From contig PNKV01000008.1 in the NCBI GenBank assembly GCA_013822685.1, positions 1 through 64,000 of the forward strand: 64,000 bases of DNA. The letters are read 5' to 3'. A program made the translations under genes and the position numbers. Positions 62,515 through 64,000 of the stretch are shown piece after piece; position 1 is the stretch's first letter, and each line of letters opens with the position of its first letter. Source of the DNA: Leptothrix sp. (in: b-proteobacteria) (GTDB taxonomy: Bacteria > Pseudomonadota > Gammaproteobacteria > Burkholderiales > Burkholderiaceae_C). The notes under the pieces are model-generated. The model made no database searches. It was given only the letters and a program-made list of their open reading frames with translations, and was not told the origin of the DNA.

Positions 62515-63873
62515 TTACTGTCGGCCCGCATCCATGGTCTTCTGATTGGCCGCCTCTAACGCCTTTGTGCGTCGTTTTAGCAGGCCCTCCAACTCCAAGT
62601 TCAGGGCGGCCTGCGCAGCCAAAGCTGCGCGCTCAGCCCGCAATTTCCCATTTTTAAGTTGATTCATTTGATCGGCCAGTGCAAAAGCAAGCAGCAAAAT
62701 CTGCGCACCCGAACCAAACAACAGTCCATTTTCCGTGATCGCATTTGCAGGGACGATCCCGAATAAGAGCGAATAGTACAGTATCACGCCCAGCGACAAT
62801 GCAGAAAATGAAAGCGTTTGATACCTTGCGGGCCTTGAGCCGCGCTTCAACATCAAGAAATTCACCAAGTGACTGGAAAGCATCAGGAATATCCCCGCAG
62901 GGCTGTTCAGCTCGAATGCCAATGCATATCGATCAAAAAATGCCGGAATCATGCTCATCATGTTAAGGCCGATTGCGGCCATCATCAGCCTGTTCATCCA
63001 CTTTTGTAGGCGGTGCTCTGTATTATGATGGGCCATCATGAACAGCGCAAAAAAACAATACGAACCGCTCGCAGAAATTGCCAGAATTTGATTGTTGAAG
63101 TTGGGAGACTCAGGCCAGAAATACTGAAAGGCGTAGCCTTTAAAAGTCAAACTCCATAATAAAAACACGCTAACATAGAGCACGTAAAGACCGAAACTCA
63201 CCTGTCTAGTAGATACAAATAGAAACAAATGATAGAGGAGGCCAGTCAGTAGCGCGCCGTAATACAAACCCATCAGGAGGTTTTCGAGTTGCATGCTGCC
63301 CGCATATGCCTGGGAGGACCAGAGCGTAGGGGCCACTATTTCATGCAAGCCATCATGGGTGCCCATTCTGAAATAAACATCAACTTGTTCACCAGGTTTG
63401 AAGTGCAATGACACGCTAGGCACTCGGGTTGAAACGGGCCTGGATTCAAAAGTACGCCTATCACCTGTACTGAGATGCTCAACACGCTCGTTATTTGAGC
63501 GGACCACATACACATCAATCTCGTCCTGCAAGGCAGAACCGAGATCTAGAACGCGCAGCGTCTCATGTGACTGCGCGTTTCGCAGGCGAACGCGCATCCA
63601 CCATGAAGATTGGCTGAACGCGAAATTCAATGCATCCGCGTGAATGCCAGTCCAGCGCTCATCATCCTGCACTTGTGCCAGCGTTCGACTACCCGTGACG
63701 TCTTCAAGAATCTGAGCGTTCTGAGTCAGCTTGACTTTTAGATCGGCATCTCGAAAGTCCACCTGCAAGGCAGTCGCCCTGACGCCGGACGGCAGCAAGC
63801 AGCTACAGCACGTAAGCACCAGGGCCAGCAAGATTCGTTGCCAGGAAACCGCTGACAGCACGGAAGATCGCAT
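62515..63873 (-). CDS. 7TMR-DISM sensor without output domain
   Basis: A signal peptide (LLALVLTCCSCLLPSGVRA) leads to an extracellular 7TMR-DISMED2 domain (FSQSSWWMRVRLRNAQ, DLGSALQDEIDVYVV) and seven membrane helices (about 205-395; LLMGLYYGALLTGLLYHLFLF, GLYVLYVSVFLLWSL). A short coiled coil (LEGLLKRRTKALEAANQK) ends the protein, where a GGDEF or kinase domain normally follows. So it is either truncated or works with partners such as the two cyclases downstream. It lies 8 nt after the AraC-type gene end. Confidence 0.85.
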   Translation of the reverse strand: MRSSVLSAVSWQRILLALVLTCCSCLLPSGVRATALQVDFRDADLKVKLTQNAQILEDVTGSRTLAQVQDDERWTGIHADALNFAFSQSSWWMRVRLRNAQSHETLRVLDLGSALQDEIDVYVVRSNNERVEHLSTGDRRTFESRPVSTRVPSVSLHFKPGEQVDVYFRMGTHDGLHEIVAPTLWSSQAYAGSMQLENLLMGLYYGALLTGLLYHLFLFVSTRQVSFGLYVLYVSVFLLWSLTFKGYAFQYFWPESPNFNNQILAISASGSYCFFALFMMAHHNTEHRLQKWMNRLMMAAIGLNMMSMIPAFFDRYALAFELNSPAGIFLMLSSHLVNFLMLKRGSRPARYQTLSFSALSLGVILYYSLLFGIVPANAITENGLLFGSGAQILLLAFALADQMNQLKNGKLRAERAALAAQAALNLELEGLLKRRTKALEAANQKTMDAGRQ

Positions 63874-63881
63874 CACGAACC

Positions 63882-64000
63882 CTATTGGAACCGCCGGAAC
63901 TCACCTGGTGGTTGACCAGTCCATCGCTTGAAAGCGTGATGGAAACTGCTCTGATTGGCAAAGCCTAGCATCAATGCAATCTGGAAAAGTGACAGCCGGG
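63882..64000 (-). CDS. C-terminal end of an AraC-family regulator (partial, right edge)
   Basis: The minus strand reads RLSLFQIALMLGFANQSSFH, then HAFKRWTGQPPGEFRRFQ and TAG at 63882-63884. This is the second helix-turn-helix of AraC/XylS regulators, including the typical GFANQSSFHHAFKRWTG and PxxFR ending. The rest lies beyond the window. The 7TMR gene starts 8 nt later, so the two may be co-transcribed. Confidence 0.9.
   Translation of the reverse strand, partial: RLSLFQIALMLGFANQSSFHHAFKRWTGQPPGEFRRFQ

Overview
The window looks like a chromosomal segment of a GC-rich betaproteobacterium of the order Burkholderiales, probably a Comamonadaceae or Aquabacterium/Leptothrix-type relative. This rests on protein style and gene content: a phasin-like protein, YggL, CreA, a PEP-CTERM protein, an atypical guanidine operon, a VgrG/Tle5 effector module and many c-di-GMP enzymes. 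The genus is an inference.

Region 1 (1-6540) is a decaying accessory region. It holds a Fic protein, a parDE toxin-antitoxin pair, two copies of a phasin-like gene end, tRNA-derived fragments, an array of 16-bp palindromes, an integrase relic, a DUF1810 pseudogene and a Cas2/SinR-like small protein. Several genes carry single-base lesions.

Region 2 (6589-14544) is a signalling block: CsbD, an EAL protein, a GAF histidine kinase facing an OmpR-type regulator, a chemoreceptor, a broken RsbQ-like hydrolase with a truncated PAS protein, a chemoreceptor fragment and a BLUF photoreceptor.

Region 3 (14654-31259) is mostly housekeeping and metabolism. A TetR regulator diverges from a three-gene cluster (phytanoyl-CoA dioxygenase-like, SMP-30/strictosidine-synthase-like, Old Yellow Enzyme). 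Then come nadE, an isochorismatase-like hydrolase, a thioredoxin, exonuclease III, yggL, lipoproteins, creA, a cyclic-nucleotide-binding/TrxR-like flavoprotein, PEBP, GST, a DD-carboxypeptidase and a second OYE.

Region 4 (31306-46904) is a nitrogen-scavenging region. A guanidine-I riboswitch precedes an ABC transporter, two DUF1989 proteins (carboxyguanidine deiminase type) and a guanidine/urea carboxylase. A sigma-54-like promoter and an NtrC-like site lie upstream. A nitrate locus follows: a NirB/NasC-like flavoprotein, a NarK/NasA transporter and a divergent ANTAR regulator. The transporter leader has a sigma-54-like promoter, a hexaloop hairpin of ANTAR type and a terminator-like hairpin. 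The nitrate locus is flanked by direct copies of a ykgJ-family gene, the second one broken and joined to an SDR fragment.

Region 5 (47015-64000) holds a PEP-CTERM protein, an HNH-like gene, an unknown divergent gene pair, a type VI secretion module (vgrG, tle5, Tli4-like immunity lipoprotein, further exported proteins and a 69-bp tle5 relic), two tandem GGDEF cyclases, a 7TMR-DISM sensor and the end of an AraC regulator.
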